DNA of 64,000 bases from Tragulus kanchil (taxonomy: Eukaryota > Chordata > Mammalia > Artiodactyla > Tragulidae): the NCBI GenBank assembly GCA_022376925.1, contig JAIOJX010000004.1, positions 122,165,123-122,229,122 of the forward strand. Direction: 5' to 3'. The notes under the pieces were generated by a model. The model saw only the letters and a list, made by a program, of their open reading frames with translations, was not told the DNA's origin and did no database searches. This document shows positions 11,268 through 23,714 of this stretch, piece by piece; the first letter of the stretch is position 1; each line of letters begins with the position of its first letter. The translations under genes and the position numbers were made by a program.

Positions 11268-11746
11268 ATAATCACATGAAGTGAGGGAGATGCTAACTAA
11301 ACTTACTGTGGTAAAGATTTTCAATATACACATGCATCATGTCATCACACTGTATACCTTAAACTTACACAACATTATGCATCAATTATATTTCAATAAA
11401 GTTGGCAGGGGAAGAATCAGAAAAACAACAAATAACACTTATTTTCTGTTTATTTATATGACATTGAAGTAGGACTTACCTCTCCCTTCAAGCTCTAGAG
11501 AGGAAAAAGATTCTATCAAAAATGTAGTTACTGATTTGATAGAAGTCACTTGCTATGTCAAACAGATCTCAGAAAATAAAAGCATCAAAACACTGTCTTA
11601 AACTCATGAAAGCAATTTCTATTTAAAATTTCTCATTTTAATCTAAATACATTCTTACTTCAGAATTAATTTTAACTTAAATTTTAGGTCATCAAAAAAG
11701 CTAAGAAAAATCTTCTCAGCACTGGCAGTATTTTCAAACTAGAACC

Positions 11747-11832
11747 CACCATTTCTTTTTTTATATAATTATTTACTTTTTTTAATTGGAGTTAAATCAC
11801 TTTATAATGTTGTGTTGGTTTCTGCTGCAGTG
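11747..11832 (-). mobile_element. L1 3' terminal fragment, minus strand, copy 2
   Basis: Duplicate of 10655-10740 in the second copy of duplication 3. Confidence 0.6.
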
Positions 11833-11836
11833 GCAA

Positions 11837-12032
11837 TTTTCACAGACCTAGAATTTTACAAATTGTATAAAACACAAAAGACCCTGAATAGCCAAAGTAA
11901 TCTTGAGGAAGAAAACTAGAGCTGGAAGAATAAACCTTCCTCAAAATAGTGTGTTACTGGCACAAAAATAGAAATATAGACCAACAAAATAAGATAGAAA
12001 ACCCAGAGATAAACCCACATTAAGCCTCTTTA
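11837..12032 (+). mobile_element. L1 ORF2 fragment, copy 2
   Basis: Duplicate of 10745-10940; same stops and same junction with the inverted L1 3' end. Confidence 0.75.
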
Positions 12033-12467
12033 AGAGGTCTCCTCGCAAAAAGTATAAACTTATAAAAGAATGAGAAATTTTACTTACTTTTCTTTAGCAA
12101 TGAGAAAGACTAGTCATGGCTCAATGATTTGGGGGTTTTTTTCTAACATGATTGGAAGATATTCCCCATGACACTAAAGGGGACTTACTTAATGGTCTTA
12201 ACAGTTAAATACGTGATTAAACATATATGAAGTATCTGGCAAAGGAAAGATCCAGATGAATTGTTTCTTACAACAACCCTCAATATCCTATAATGGAAAA
12301 CAATAGAACTGAATCACTCTGCTGTTATGAGTATCCGTGCATGTACCTTCTGTTGTGTGCTAGCTTTACATGTGCTAGTTTCCTCAGGGCAGTACTTTTC
12401 AGACTGTGATTTGTGACCCACTACTGGATTATGGAATCAATATCATGGGCTGCAAGCACTATTTACA

Positions 12468-12830
12468 ACAGCTAGGACATGGTCCATCAACAAAGGAATG
12501 AATAAAGAAGATGTGGGACAAATATACAATGGAATAGTACTCGACTGTAAAAGGGAACAAGACAGTGCCATTTGCAGAGATGCTGATGGGCTTAGAGACT
12601 ATCATACAGGGTGAAGTAAGTCAGAAAGAGGAAAAACAAATATGGTACATTAATGCTTATATGTGGAATCTGGAAATAGAGACACGGATGTAATGAACAA
12701 AAGTGGAAGGGAGATAGGAATTAGGAGACTAGTATTGACATATATACACAAATGATACTATGTATAAATTAGATATCTGATGAGTCTTTACCTTTTAAAA
12801 AAGATGAAACAAAAGCATGTAAGAGATTTA
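12468..12830 (+). mobile_element. L1 ORF2 3' end fragment, copy 1
   Basis: Shows the conserved tail of artiodactyl L1 ORF2: 'atacaatggaatagtactcg', 'agggtgaagtaagtcagaaa' and 'gcttatatgtggaatctgga'. Diverged and frameshifted. Repeated at 13512-13872. Confidence 0.75.
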
Positions 12831-13511
12831 ACAGCTTGATAGTGGGCACAAAACCTTCCTAAGATTTTCTAAGCAATTGTAGAGAAGCTATTTCTAGAAA
12901 AGGTAAATAATAAAACATTCATTTATTTTTATGTTAGGTTTCTAACTCTTTAGTTGACCAGAATACACATGAACTCGGAAGGCCTCAAACAGCAAAATGT
13001 GTCAAAAACCCAGCCATACGGCTCTTCAAGAGAGGAAGAATTATTTCAGCAAGAAAAAAAGAACTCACAAAAAAACCCTGCTATTTAGAAGTAGTACTAT
13101 AACCATAACAAGAATGAGAAATTTTACTTACTTTTCTTTAGCAATGAGAAAGACTAGTCATGGCTCAATGATTTGGGGTTTTTTCTAACATGATTGGAAG
13201 ATATTCCCCATGACACTAAAGGGACTTACTTAATGGTCTTAACAGTTAAATACGTGATTAAACATATATGAAGTATCTGGCAAAGGAAAGATCCAGATGA
13301 ATTGTTTCTTACAACAACCCTCAATATCCTATAATGGAAAACAATAGAACTGAATCACTCTGCTGTTATGAGTATCCGTGCATGTACCTTCTGTTGTGTG
13401 CTAGCTTTACATGTGCTAGTTTCCTCAGGGCAGTACTTTTCAGACTGTGATTTGTGACCCACTACTGGATTATGGAATCAATATCATGGGCTGCAAGCAC
13501 TATTTACAACA

Positions 13512-13872
13512 GCTAGGACATGGTCCATCAACAAAGGAATGAATAAAGAAGATGTGGGACAAATATACAATGGAATAGTACTCGACTGTAAAAGGGAACA
13601 AGACAGTGCCATTTGCAGAGATGCTGATGGGCTTAGAGACTATCATACAGGGTGAAGTAAGTCAGAAAGAGGAAAAACAAATATGGTACATTAATGCTTA
13701 TATGTGGAATCTGGAAATAGAGACACGGATGTAATGAACAAAAGTGGAAGGGAGATAGGAATTAGGAGACTAGTATTGACATATATACACAAATGATACT
13801 ATGTATAAATTAGATATCTGATGAGTCTTTACCTTTTAAAAAAGATGAAACAAAAGCATGTAAGAGATTTAA
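13512..13872 (+). mobile_element. L1 ORF2 3' end fragment, copy 2
   Basis: Duplicate of 12468-12830 within duplication 4. Confidence 0.75.
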
Positions 13873-13904
13873 CAGCTTGATAGTGGGCACAAAACCTTCC
13901 TAAG

Positions 13905-16020
13905 ATTTTCTAAGCAATTGTAGAGAAGCTATTTCTAGAAAAGGTAAATAATAAAACATTCATTTATTTTTATGTTAGGTTTCTAACTCTTTAGTTGACC
14001 AGAATACACATGAACTCGGAAGGCCTCAAACAGCAAAATGTGTCAAAAACCCAGCCATACGGCTCTTCAAGAGAGGAAGAATTATTTCAGCAAGAAAAAA
14101 AGAACTCACAAAAAAACCCTGCTATTTAGAAGTAGTACTATAACCATAACAACAATGAGAAGTCCCACTAATACCAGATGAGAGAAAGGGGCTGTAAATT
14201 CTAATTTTTCCAGGAAGAATTGTTTTAAATATGATCTACTTCAATAGTTCCTCAGGACATTATTGTTTCTATACTAAAGTGTAATATGAAGAAGAACCAA
14301 ATCATTTTGTATTTACAGTCCTTAGTTAGACATGTGATGCATAATAATAAAAATGCCTAAAACTGAAAGCACTGATATGTTAAAATTATCTTTTATGGAA
14401 CACTGCCCTAATTCTGTATACTGCATTCCATATAACAAGCTATTCACATACCAGATGTCAACTACTCAAGAAAATAAACTTTGTATCTAAAGGATATCTT
14501 ACTTATCCTTTTCTTGAAGACCACTTTGAAATTGCTCAACGCGAGGTCTTTGCAGGCATTTCATCTTGAATCAGTCTGGCACTCCTAAAAGCCATCATTT
14601 CTTCAATGTTTGGAAGTGGTTTCATGTGCATTTAAAGTTCACAAAGCAATGTTTTTATCCAGAATCCATGCAATGTCAGCAATAATAAATGTTAAATCTC
14701 AGTGATATGCCATACAAGCTTGGCAACCACCAAGAAGCTTCACCATCCAAGAACACTGCTTTGATGATCTCTACATATTATAGAATTGTCTCATCTTCTC
14801 CCAACAAATTACTCCTTTCCTACAACCTCGTAATTTTTGTTTTAGGTAGTTAGGAGTCAATATTTCTTCTGTGGTTTATTTTTCTTAAAAGCTCTCAGTG
14901 ATAGGAAAGAGAAAATTAAAACAGCTCTACTTTATTGAGCAGTATATTGTTCCCCAATTATTTCTTCTGTGGTATTTTCTAAGCAATTGTAGAGAAGCTA
15001 TTTCTAGAAAAGGTAAATAATAAAACATTCATTTATTTTTATGTTAGGTTTCTAACTCTTTAGTTGACCAGAATACACATGAACTCGGAAGGCCTCAAAC
15101 AGCAAAATGTGTCAAAAACCCAGCCATACGGCTCTTCAAGAGAGGAAGAATTATTTCAGCAAGAAAAAAAGAACTCACAAAAAAACCCTGCTATTTAGAA
15201 GTAGTACTATAACCATAACAACAATGAGAAGTCCCACTAATACCAGATGAGAGAAAGGGGCTGTAAATTCTAATTTTTCCAGGAAGAATTGTTTTAAATA
15301 TGATCTACTTCAATAGTTCCTCAGGACATTATTGTTTCTATACTAAAGTGTAATATGAAGAAGAACCAAATCATTTTGTATTTACAGTCCTTAGTTAGAC
15401 ATGTGATGCATAATAATACAAATGCCTAAAACTGAAAGCACTGATATGTTAAAATTATCTTTTATGGAACACTGCCCTAATTCTGTATACTGCATTCCAT
15501 ATAACAAGCTATTCACATACCAGATGTCAACTACTCAAGAAAATAAACTTTGTATCTAAAGGATATCTTACTTATCCTTTTCTTGAAGACCACTTTGAAA
15601 TTGCTCAACGCGAGGTCTTTGCAGGCATTTCATCTTGAATCAGTCTGGCACTCCTAAAAGCCATCATTTCTTCAATGTTTGGAAGTGGTTTCATGTGCAT
15701 TTAAAGTTCACAAAGCAATGTTTTTATCCAGAATCCATGCAATGTCAGCAATAATAAATGTTAAATCTCAGTGATATGCCATACAAGCTTGGCAACCACC
15801 AAGAAGCTTCACCATCCAAGAACACTGCTTTGATGATCTCTACATATTATAGAATTGTCTCATCTTCTCCCAACAAATTACTCCTTTCCTACAACCTCGT
15901 AATTTTTGTTTTAGGTAGTTAGGAGTCAATATTTCTTCTGTGGTTTATTTTTCTTAAAAGCTCTCAGTGATAGGAAAGAGAAAATTAAAACAGCTCTACT
16001 TTATTGAGCAGTATATTGTA
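13905..16020. repeat. Tandem duplication 5 (unit about 1069 bp)
   Basis: Copy 1 is 13905-14950, then a 23-bp filler (14951-14973), then copy 2 at 14974-16020. The filler includes 'atttcttctgtggt', which also occurs at 14866, as if the read end had been mis-joined. The first part of the unit also occurs at 12864, making a triplicate with duplication 4. Confidence 0.96.
14155..14950. other. AT-rich DNA, nothing recognised
   Basis: No gene or named repeat recognised. The stretch is present a second time at 15225-16019 through duplication 5. Confidence 0.5.
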
Positions 16021-16999
16021 TCCAACACAAATTGCTTCAAAATTCCTTGACTCAAACAAGAGAATCAATACTCATTGGAGTATTAATTAATAATAATAAG
16101 ACTCAACGAGCTAACTCTCATTGCCCAGCAAAGTGTTTTCTCCTCAAATGGAACAGCAAAACCCCAGTTTGAGGTTCTTTACAGCTGGGCAGATCTATAT
16201 GGAAGCCTTATCCAACACAAACGAAAATAGACACTACATCAGAGAAACTATCAGCAGGATCTGAGTCATTATCTCATGGCGACCTTTGTCACATGATTGC
16301 TTTTCAGATAATATGGGCTTTCTAGAACATTAGACACTATTTGTTAGTTAATATGTTTATCATTTCATAGAATTCTCTAAGGTGCATTACAGTTTTGCTC
16401 ACATTTAGCTCACTGTCACCAAAATTGATCTGTAATATATGGAAGACTTCTTTATTTGGGGTCATGAACAATTTCTGTTCAATTCTATAATTAATCTACA
16501 CTTCAATAATCGAATCAGAGTTAACTCCTGGTATTCTCCAAAGTTATCTGTATATTTGCACTTCTGTATGAATGAAATTCTCACATACAACATCAATATT
16601 CAACATCTGATATCATTATTTTACCTGAAGTCCACAAACTCAATAAAAACGTTACCATGTAGATGCACATGCGTGCACATATATACATGTGTGTGCATAT
16701 GTGTATGCTTTTCTCTGGAGAGAGAATAAAAAGCTATGGGAAAATATTACCTCTGTTTTCTTCTTTTATATTATCTGAATGTTTCTATAAAACATTATTA
16801 CTTTCATAATAACAAAAGTACAAGTTTTTAAGTTAAAAACTGAGAACTCAATTGTGCCTTTTGTAGAGATAAGTATTGCACAGTAGAATAAAATAATTAA
16901 ATCATATATTAAAAGGTAAAGAAGAATTTTTCAACATCTTTAATTTCATATGTTTAGAAAGGGAGAGAGTAAGAGAAAACCAGTCCAAAAGCCATCTCG
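16021..16999. other. Unique AT-rich DNA
   Basis: Not duplicated. No element recognised except a short alternating purine-pyrimidine tract of ACAT/GTGT type at about 16662-16710. The 96-codon frame at 16439 ends in that low-complexity tract. Confidence 0.5.
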
Positions 17000-17150
17000 T
17001 TCAGGCTGCCTCCCAGAGGGAAGTTGGCCTCCTGCAAAGCTCAGTGGAAACTGGCAATGGCAAAAGGCTTGACTGATCTGGGAACATACATGTCGGTGAA
17101 CAACAAAACTCTGTAAAAACTTTAAAATAAAGAATTTTAAAGAATAAATT
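17000..17150 (+). mobile_element. Possible L1 3' UTR end
   Basis: Shares the exact 20-mer 'tgatctgggaacatacatgt' (17074-17093) with the 3' end of the L1 at 46571-46590. It then runs into an A-rich stretch with 'aaaataaagaattttaaaga'. Upstream similarity is weak. Confidence 0.4.
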
Positions 17151-18147
17151 TTTTAAAAAGCAAGCAAAACTGATCAACAGAAAGATTTCCATCCCAGCGT
17201 TCCATGAGGTCAGGAAAAGAATTGGTTCTCCCTTCAATACCAGAGAGGCTATTCTGGATGAGTCTGCCACTTCATAAGCTGTAAAGACACTGTGTAGACC
17301 CCAGAACCCTGAGCACCCCTGGAGAGAGGCTGCTGCCGTCCTCCACTGGCCCTCATGTGAGGTGGGAGCTTAGAGCTGCAGACCAGCTGCATGTGTAATG
17401 TCCTACTGCTAAGCAACCCAGCGCCTAACCACCGCAGGGAGGATGTCAGTGCTTCCTTAACCAAGGAAGGTTAGGATCCCCCGCCTAGAGGACATTCATA
17501 TGTACATTTGAGGAAACAAATGAAATATTAATGACTCGTGTTTACCACACATACCAGTCTACAGTAAAAGATGAAGGCAGTCCTACCAAAATATTTCTCT
17601 AGATTAACTCCCACCTGTTTCACAAAAACTCTAATCTCCTTCCAATTTCTCCCAAATAGATCTAGGGGTCCATAGTCTAGTGGACTGTCTGCTAGTCCTG
17701 TTGCCTGTACATCGTTTTTTTCTCCTCCTGTTCCACTTCAAGGAGGTGATACGCCCAGTCATTGCAATAGCAGAAGAGCAGCCTGCTGCCACAGTACCCT
17801 ATGGGCATCAGTATCCACTGGTGTCTGTCCTCTTCTCTTCAGAGGTCACAGTAGCAACATTATTCTAGCTCCCAGTGTACCAAGGATACTGCAAATGCAC
17901 TCAGGAGGAAGAAAAGAAAAAAGATTGCAAAAGTTCAGTGTCTGGATCATGAGAGACAGAATGTTTCCAACAGCAGTAGATACACTGGAGATGAATATGG
18001 ACCAAACAAATTCACAGTAATTCTTAAACAATCACTCTCAGAAATAAAGACAGACAAAAAGATGAAGCATTATTCTCAAGAAAGCATTTAGCAAAGAGCT
18101 CAGATATGCCATAAATATATGAAAAGCAATATGGCAAACCCATAAGA
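17151..18147. other. Unique intergenic DNA
   Basis: No duplication and no recognised element. Open frames of 60-70 codons occur on both strands without domain content. Confidence 0.45.
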
Positions 18148-18356
18148 GGGTTTCCCTGATGGTTCAGACAGTAAATAATCTGTCAGCAATGCCAGAGACT
18201 CGGGTTTCATCTCTGGGTCAGAAAGACCCCCTGCAGAAGGGAATGGCAACCCACTCCAGTATTCTTGCCTGGAGAATCCCATAGACAGAGGAGCCTGGCA
18301 GTCTAGAGTCCATGGGGTTGACAAAGAGTCTGACACAACTGAGCAACTAACACAAG
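18148..18356 (+). mobile_element. Bov-tA SINE with target-site duplication
   Basis: A tRNA-like head ('gggtttccctgatggttcag') is followed by the BovB-derived body ('aatggcaacccactccagta', 'ttcttgcctggagaatccca', 'gacacaactgagcaac'). It is flanked by 'cccataaga' at 18139-18147 and 18357-18365. Duplication 6 starts inside its 3' end, so only the last about 24 bp recur at 19461. Confidence 0.92.
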
Positions 18357-18639
18357 CCCATAAGACAGATACACAGAGGTATGGGGGCTCAAAACAGGAA
18401 GAAGGCATTTCCCAAGTGTGAAAATCAAAGAAAGCTGAGTGGAGCAGACAGTCTCTGCAAATGGATGGAAGAGGGTTTTCCCAGAAGAGCAACAGTCCAT
18501 GATCTACCTGACCTGGACCGGGAGCACATATTGATAAATGGTAGGACTATATCCCAGAAGAGTATATTGGGCCAGATCCTCAAAGGCTTTGGATGTCAAA
18601 TTATTCATATGTCTCTATTACTCTATTAGGTCCTAGCTC

Positions 18640-19108
18640 CTCCCCCAGCTTACAACCTGTAAGCCCCCTGCATCCACACCAGCCTCATTCTCACCTCCAA
18701 CTATGACTCATGTTCCAGGGAGACTATTTGGTTCCCTGAATATGTCCAGTTCTCCCTGACCAGTGACACCTGCTAGCCTCTTTTCCTCTGATGCTTTCTA
18801 CCCTTTTCCTTCTCCCAACTCCCTCTATTTCCATCCTCACTATTCACACTCATTTTCAGTTCCAGCTTGAAATACACTTTTCTGAAAGAACCCTGTCTGA
18901 TCACCCACTAGTTCTCAGTTAGGTGCACCTTCTAATCTCTGTTTTCCTTATCACACTTCTTGTTAGGGACTGTTTGTTTTCCACAAATCTGTAAGCTCCC
19001 TGAGAGCAAACAACTGTGGATTTCTCATTCATCATTCATCCTCAGTCCCAACACAACACCTGACATACAGTAACTGCTCAATAAACAATACTTAACTGAA
19101 TGAGTATA
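18640..19108 (+). mobile_element. L2 LINE 3' end, copy 1
   Basis: Ends like L2: 'ctgtaagctccctgagagca', 'gacatacagtaactgctcaa' and 'taaacaatacttaactgaat'. Upstream, 'agaaccctgtctgatcaccc' fits the same element. Recurs at 19768-20236. Confidence 0.75.
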
Positions 19109-19767
19109 CAGATAAATATACAACAAAATAAATATTTTGACTAATAAGGCTATTTTTAAAATATAGACAAACTAGGGTAAATGATAGCAACAAATCTTTT
19201 AATGCTATTCAACACTTTTAAAAACATGAAGCAATTTATTGATGATAAATGTTTCACAACCAGATAGTTACTTAACAAATACTATTTGCTAAAGGGAAAA
19301 TTCCATGTAGTTACCAGGTTATTTAACGTGTATGTATCCTGTCTCAGAGACTTAATAAGCTTTATATCTCTGATTATGTGGTAGTGAATGCAAAAGATAA
19401 AATTCTGCCTATGGTTTTATATTTCAGTTTTGTTGGAACCCAGAAGGGGTTTTTAAAAAAACACAACTGAGCAACTAACACAAGCCCATAAGACAGATAC
19501 ACAGAGGTATGGGGGCTCAAAACAGGAAGAAGGCATTTCCCAAGTGTGAAAATCAAAGAAAGCTGAGTGGAGCAGACAGTCTCTGCAAATGGATGGAAGA
19601 GGGTTTTCCCAGAAGAGCAACAGTCCATGATCTACCTGACCTGGACCGGGAGCACATATTGATAAATGGTAGGACTATATCCCAGAAGAGTATATTGGGC
19701 CAGATCCTCAAAGGCTTTGGATGTCAAATTATTCATATGTCTCTATTACTCTATTAGGTCCTAGCTC

Positions 19768-20236
19768 CTCCCCCAGCTTACAACCTGTAAGCCCCCTGCA
19801 TCCACACCAGCCTCATTCTCACCTCCAACTATGACTCATGTTCCAGGGAGACTATTTGGTTCCCTGAATATGTCCAGTTCTCCCTGACCAGTGACACCTG
19901 CTAGCCTCTTTTCCTCTGATGCTTTCTACCCTTTTCCTTCTCCCAACTCCCTCTATTTCCATCCTCACTATTCACACTCATTTTCAGTTCCAGCTTGAAA
20001 TACACTTTTCTGAAAGAACCCTGTCTGATCACCCACTAGTTCTCAGTTAGGTGCACCTTCTAATCTCTGTTTTCCTTATCACACTTCTTGTTAGGGACTG
20101 TTTGTTTTCCACAAATCTGTAAGCTCCCTGAGAGCAAACAACTGTGGATTTCTCATTCATCATTCATCCTCAGTCCCAACACAACACCTGACATACAGTA
20201 ACTGCTCAATAAACAATACTTAACTGAATGAGTATA
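19768..20236 (+). mobile_element. L2 LINE 3' end, copy 2
   Basis: Duplicate of 18640-19108 in the second copy of duplication 6. Confidence 0.75.
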
Positions 20237-20843
20237 CAGATAAATATACAACAAAATAAATATTTTGACTAATAAGGCTATTTTTAAAATATAGACAAAC
20301 TAGGGTAAATGATAGCAACAAATCTTTTAATGCTATTCAACACTTTTAAAAACATGAAGCAATTTATTGATGATAAATGTTTCACAACCAGATAGTTACT
20401 TAACAAATACTATTTGCTAAAGGGAAAATTCCATGTAGTTACCAGGTTATTTAACGTGTATGTATCCTGTCTCAGAGACTTAATAAGCTTTATATCTCTG
20501 ATTATGTGGTAGTGAATGCAAAAGATAAAATTCTGCCTATGGTTTTATATTTCAGAAATCTTTAATGAGGCATTATGAAGGAAACTCCTCTCCTCAGACT
20601 TCCAACGAAAATCAAAATTCTGCTGTCTCCCAGAGCTGACACAGCTATAATGTGGGTTTTTAATTTATAAGTGTTTATACTGAGCAAAATGTGGGAGAAC
20701 TATACTTATGATTTGACAGATGGAATGCAACAGTAAAATGAAATGTTGACCTTTTACAAAGAAACAGAGTTCAAAAACACAAAGTGCTTGAAAAATAACT
20801 AACTGAAATTATGCATATTAAGTAGATGTATACAAAAGTATCA

Positions 20844-21061
20844 TGCATGTGTGCTCAGTCATATCTGACTCTTTGGACCCTATGGACTTAGCCCACCAGG
20901 CTCCTCTGTCCATGGAATTCTCCAGGCAAGGCATACTGGAATGGGTTGCCATTTCCTCCTCTAGAGACCTTCCTTTTATAACCTAAGGATCAAACCTGTG
21001 TCTCTTGCACCTTCTTCATTAGCAGGAAGATTCTTTACCACTGGGCCACCTGGGAAGCCCA
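20844..21061 (-). mobile_element. Bov-tA SINE, minus strand
   Basis: The reverse-oriented body ('ggctcctctgtccatggaat', 'tggaatgggttgccatttcc') is followed by the tRNA-like head, ending 'gggccacctgggaagccc'. Flanks 'tacaaaagtatcat' (20830-20843) and 'tacagaagtaccat' (21062-21075) form a slightly mutated target-site duplication. Confidence 0.9.
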
Positions 21062-21191
21062 TACAGAAGTACCATAATACATTTAAAACTGGAAAAGAGA
21101 ATTTTCCAGTGAAGAAATAGAAACAATTCAGAATGACTTCCACAAGAGGAAAAAAAAAATTACTGTTATTCAAATTCTCAGAAAAGGGCCT

Positions 21192-21462
21192 GGGCTTCCC
21201 TCGTGGTCCAACAGGTAAAGAGTCTGCCTTGCAGTACAAGGGGCACTGGCTGGATTCCTTGCACAGGAAGATCCCACATGCCGCAAAACAGCTGTACCAG
21301 TGTGTCCAATTACGAGCCGGTGCTTTGGAGCACATTCACCCAGCGATGAGAGAGGCCCCCACGAATGGAGGCCCACACAGGCCAAGGAATTAAGATGGAT
21401 GAAAATAAACAAATGAAGGACCAATAAAAGTAGCCAAAATTACAAAAAAAAAAAAAAAAGAA
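21192..21462 (+). mobile_element. CHR-type SINE with target-site duplication
   Basis: Head 'gggcttccctcgtggtccaa', body with 'cttgcacaggaagatcccac' and 'gaggcccacacaggccaagg', and a long A-rich tail with an A16-17 run. Flanked by 'agaaaagggcct' at 21180-21191 and 21463-21474. The pyrimidine-rich 3' segment is missing in this copy. Confidence 0.9.
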
Positions 21463-21474
21463 AGAAAAGGGCCT

Positions 21475-22518
21475 ATCATTAAGAAAAGCAAACATTTTGC
21501 TGCTTTAGAAAGGAATGTGGGACTTAAATAAGGTTGAAATGCCTACAGAGAATGCCTGTTTCACCTGAAGTCAAAAGCAAAACTAAGTGACCAGAGATTA
21601 AATCTACCATACCTGGGTAGCCAATAACAGAAACAAACCAAGAGCCACATATGTCCATAGAAGAGTGTGTAAATGAAGCAGTACCAGAATGAGGCTGTGT
21701 ATTTGAAACTTACACGTTATACATAGGTTATAGCCAAGACCTCTACAAACAGCAATAAAGGATCACTATACATGGGGGACCATATAATTTATCATTCAAA
21801 CTGGAACACTTTTAAGATGTAAAAGGGTGCCACTAATAATTAAGCTGGTACTTAATTACATTGAAACTGTCTCCGTCAAACTGAGATGTAGGGTCAACCT
21901 AATTACATATTAAACCCCTGTGTTTTACCAGAGAAACATTTTGAAGAAAAAGCACCAAAGGTGAAATCTTCAGAGGAAAACCGCAACTTCTTTTAGCAAG
22001 GGACCATAAGTTTCCCAAGCAGGAAAGAATTAGAGGAACTTCTGCTTAGTTGCTGACCTCAACGAGTGTGGTTGCACATTTAATGTCCTATATTATTGGG
22101 CATGCACAACATTTCACGACTTGTAAATAATTTGTGTCTGAAATTTCTCAGTGTTTACAAGCCCTTCCATTTTTTTTTCTAAGTGGATGACATCTATGAA
22201 ATTTTAAGACCCTAAATGTCAGGAATTTTGTTTTAATTTCCTGTATATAGGCTTAGTCTCTGTTGATCCTGCATAATACATGCAGGGGAATATGAAGATT
22301 ACTTCCATCTCTGAAGAAATCTCTTGTTACAGCTCATGGATTAACCACCATCATTTTCTTAAGCATGGCACATTATATGATGATGCAGCACAGATGTCTC
22401 TGGATTACATATAGGTCAGAGCCCCAACAGCACACAGATGGCACACTCAAAAGAGGTGAATAATCTGTGTTTAATAAAGGGCCACTTACAAAGGTGCAGG
22501 CAGAATAAAGAGAACTAC
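21475..22518. other. Unique AT-rich DNA
   Basis: No duplication, gene or named element recognised. Confidence 0.5.
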
Positions 22519-22645
22519 GTGGTCAGTTGCTCAGTTGTGTCCAACTCTTTGCAACCCCATGGACTAGGGCCCACAAGGCTCCTCTGTCCATGGAATTTTC
22601 CAGGCTAGAATACTGGAGTGGGTTACCATTTCCTTCTCCAAAGGG
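22519..22645 (-). mobile_element. BovA/Bov-tA fragment, minus strand
   Basis: A single BovA-like monomer: 'agttgctcagttgtgtccaa', 'aaccccatggactagggccc', 'ggctcctctgtccatggaat'. It breaks off after 'ccatttccttctccaaag', so the tRNA-like head is missing and no second monomer follows. Confidence 0.85.
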
Positions 22646-23714
22646 AACTAGAAGGGATGACAAAAGTTTAGTAATCCTGAGACCACTACTGTGCCTAGGG
22701 TTGAAAGGGCAGGGGGAAACTCATCATAGAAACATGGAGAAAGCTAGAGAAGAGGCCTTCTAGGCAGGAGTTCTCTCCCTGGATGCAAGAACACAACAGC
22801 CACTTCCAGTATACAATCCTGCGAAGAAGCAGCTATAGAGTCAATGCTCTGAATTCTTTTTTCCAGCCATCTAGTCTCTAGTTGACACTCCACTTTGGCC
22901 TGATCCGTGGGTCAAGAATGCCTACCTGATAATAATCTGTTGAGATCAGCCTCATAGGTAACAAGAGAAGAATGAAGAAGACTTTAGAATGGATCTCAAA
23001 GGATAAATGAAGCCTGCCCAGCAGAATTTAACTGAATACTCTAAAAGCCTATATTTCTAAAGTCTAAATAGATCACATACCTCCTTTAAATTTACAAGTG
23101 AAAATGAAGAACAATTTGATCTTCACAGGAATACTAGAGACAGAGAGGGTATTATTAGTATTAATTCATTTTACAGATGAAGAAATCATGGACAGAGAAG
23201 AGAAATTGCTTGCCTAAATCACCCAGTAAAGCTTTACTGAAGGCCACTGTGTCCATGGACCTATCAGACAGTCAATTATTTCCCAAGTTTAGCTTCAATC
23301 TCTAAACCTAGAGATCTTTCCACTTGGACTTAAGCACATAAACTAGTATATTCCCCTCCATGTCATAGAAGGAGACTAAGAACTAATTAAACAAACATCT
23401 ACCAACAGAGATTTACAGAATGAGAACATTGTCTGTGCCTTCCAGGTTATGGACAGGAAAGAATACCACACTGGAAAATATGGGAATACAGTCAGTAAAG
23501 GAGAACACCGCCCTTGCACTAAATGCCTAGTACATAAAACCTATATGGTTGCAATTAGCCATTTCATTGATGTGGTCATTTGTTATAATTATTTATAGGT
23601 TACAAAGTTGAGGGGATTGGTGGTAAATTGTCAAGACTCTGAATCACAATGAAATAACGGCTGACACAACCAGAGTGTGAGTGAACCATTGTAATATTAA
23701 AAATCTGATCTTCA
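22646..23714. other. Unique DNA with a MIR trace
   Basis: Positions about 23095-23260 resemble MIR on the minus strand ('ttcattttacagatgaagaa' then 'agaaattgcttgcctaaatc'). Nothing else recognised. Confidence 0.5.

Larger units (their letters stand above)
10176..12360. repeat. Tandem duplication 3 (unit about 1092 bp)
   Basis: Copy 1 is 10176-11267 and copy 2 is 11268-about 12360. The last 28 bp of copy 1 are a degraded version of the matching stretch in copy 2: 'cagtattttttcgtgcatg' against 'agtatccgtgcatgtacc'. A T-run also differs (5 versus 4) near 10590/11683. Decay at the edge looks like the low-quality end of a raw long read. Confidence 0.97.
12067..14154. repeat. Tandem duplication 4 (unit about 1044 bp)
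   Basis: Copy 1 is 12067-13110 and copy 2 is 13111-about 14154. Differences lie close to the start of copy 2 and are homopolymer changes: the G-run and T-run near 12131/13175 and GGGG versus GGG near 12180/13223. The plus-strand frame 12997-13188 crosses the junction and is created by it. Confidence 0.97.
18333..20555. repeat. Tandem duplication 6 (unit about 1128 bp)
   Basis: Copy 1 is 18333-19427, filler 19428-19460 (33 bp, with a run of A at its end), copy 2 is 19461-20555. The 82-codon frame at 18381 recurs unchanged at 19509. The minus-strand frame 19374-19628 is a junction product. Confidence 0.97.

Noticed and set aside
19374..19628. 84-codon minus-strand frame crossing a duplication junction
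   Set aside because: It exists only because copy 1, filler and copy 2 are joined; it vanishes when the duplication is collapsed. The same holds for 12997-13188.
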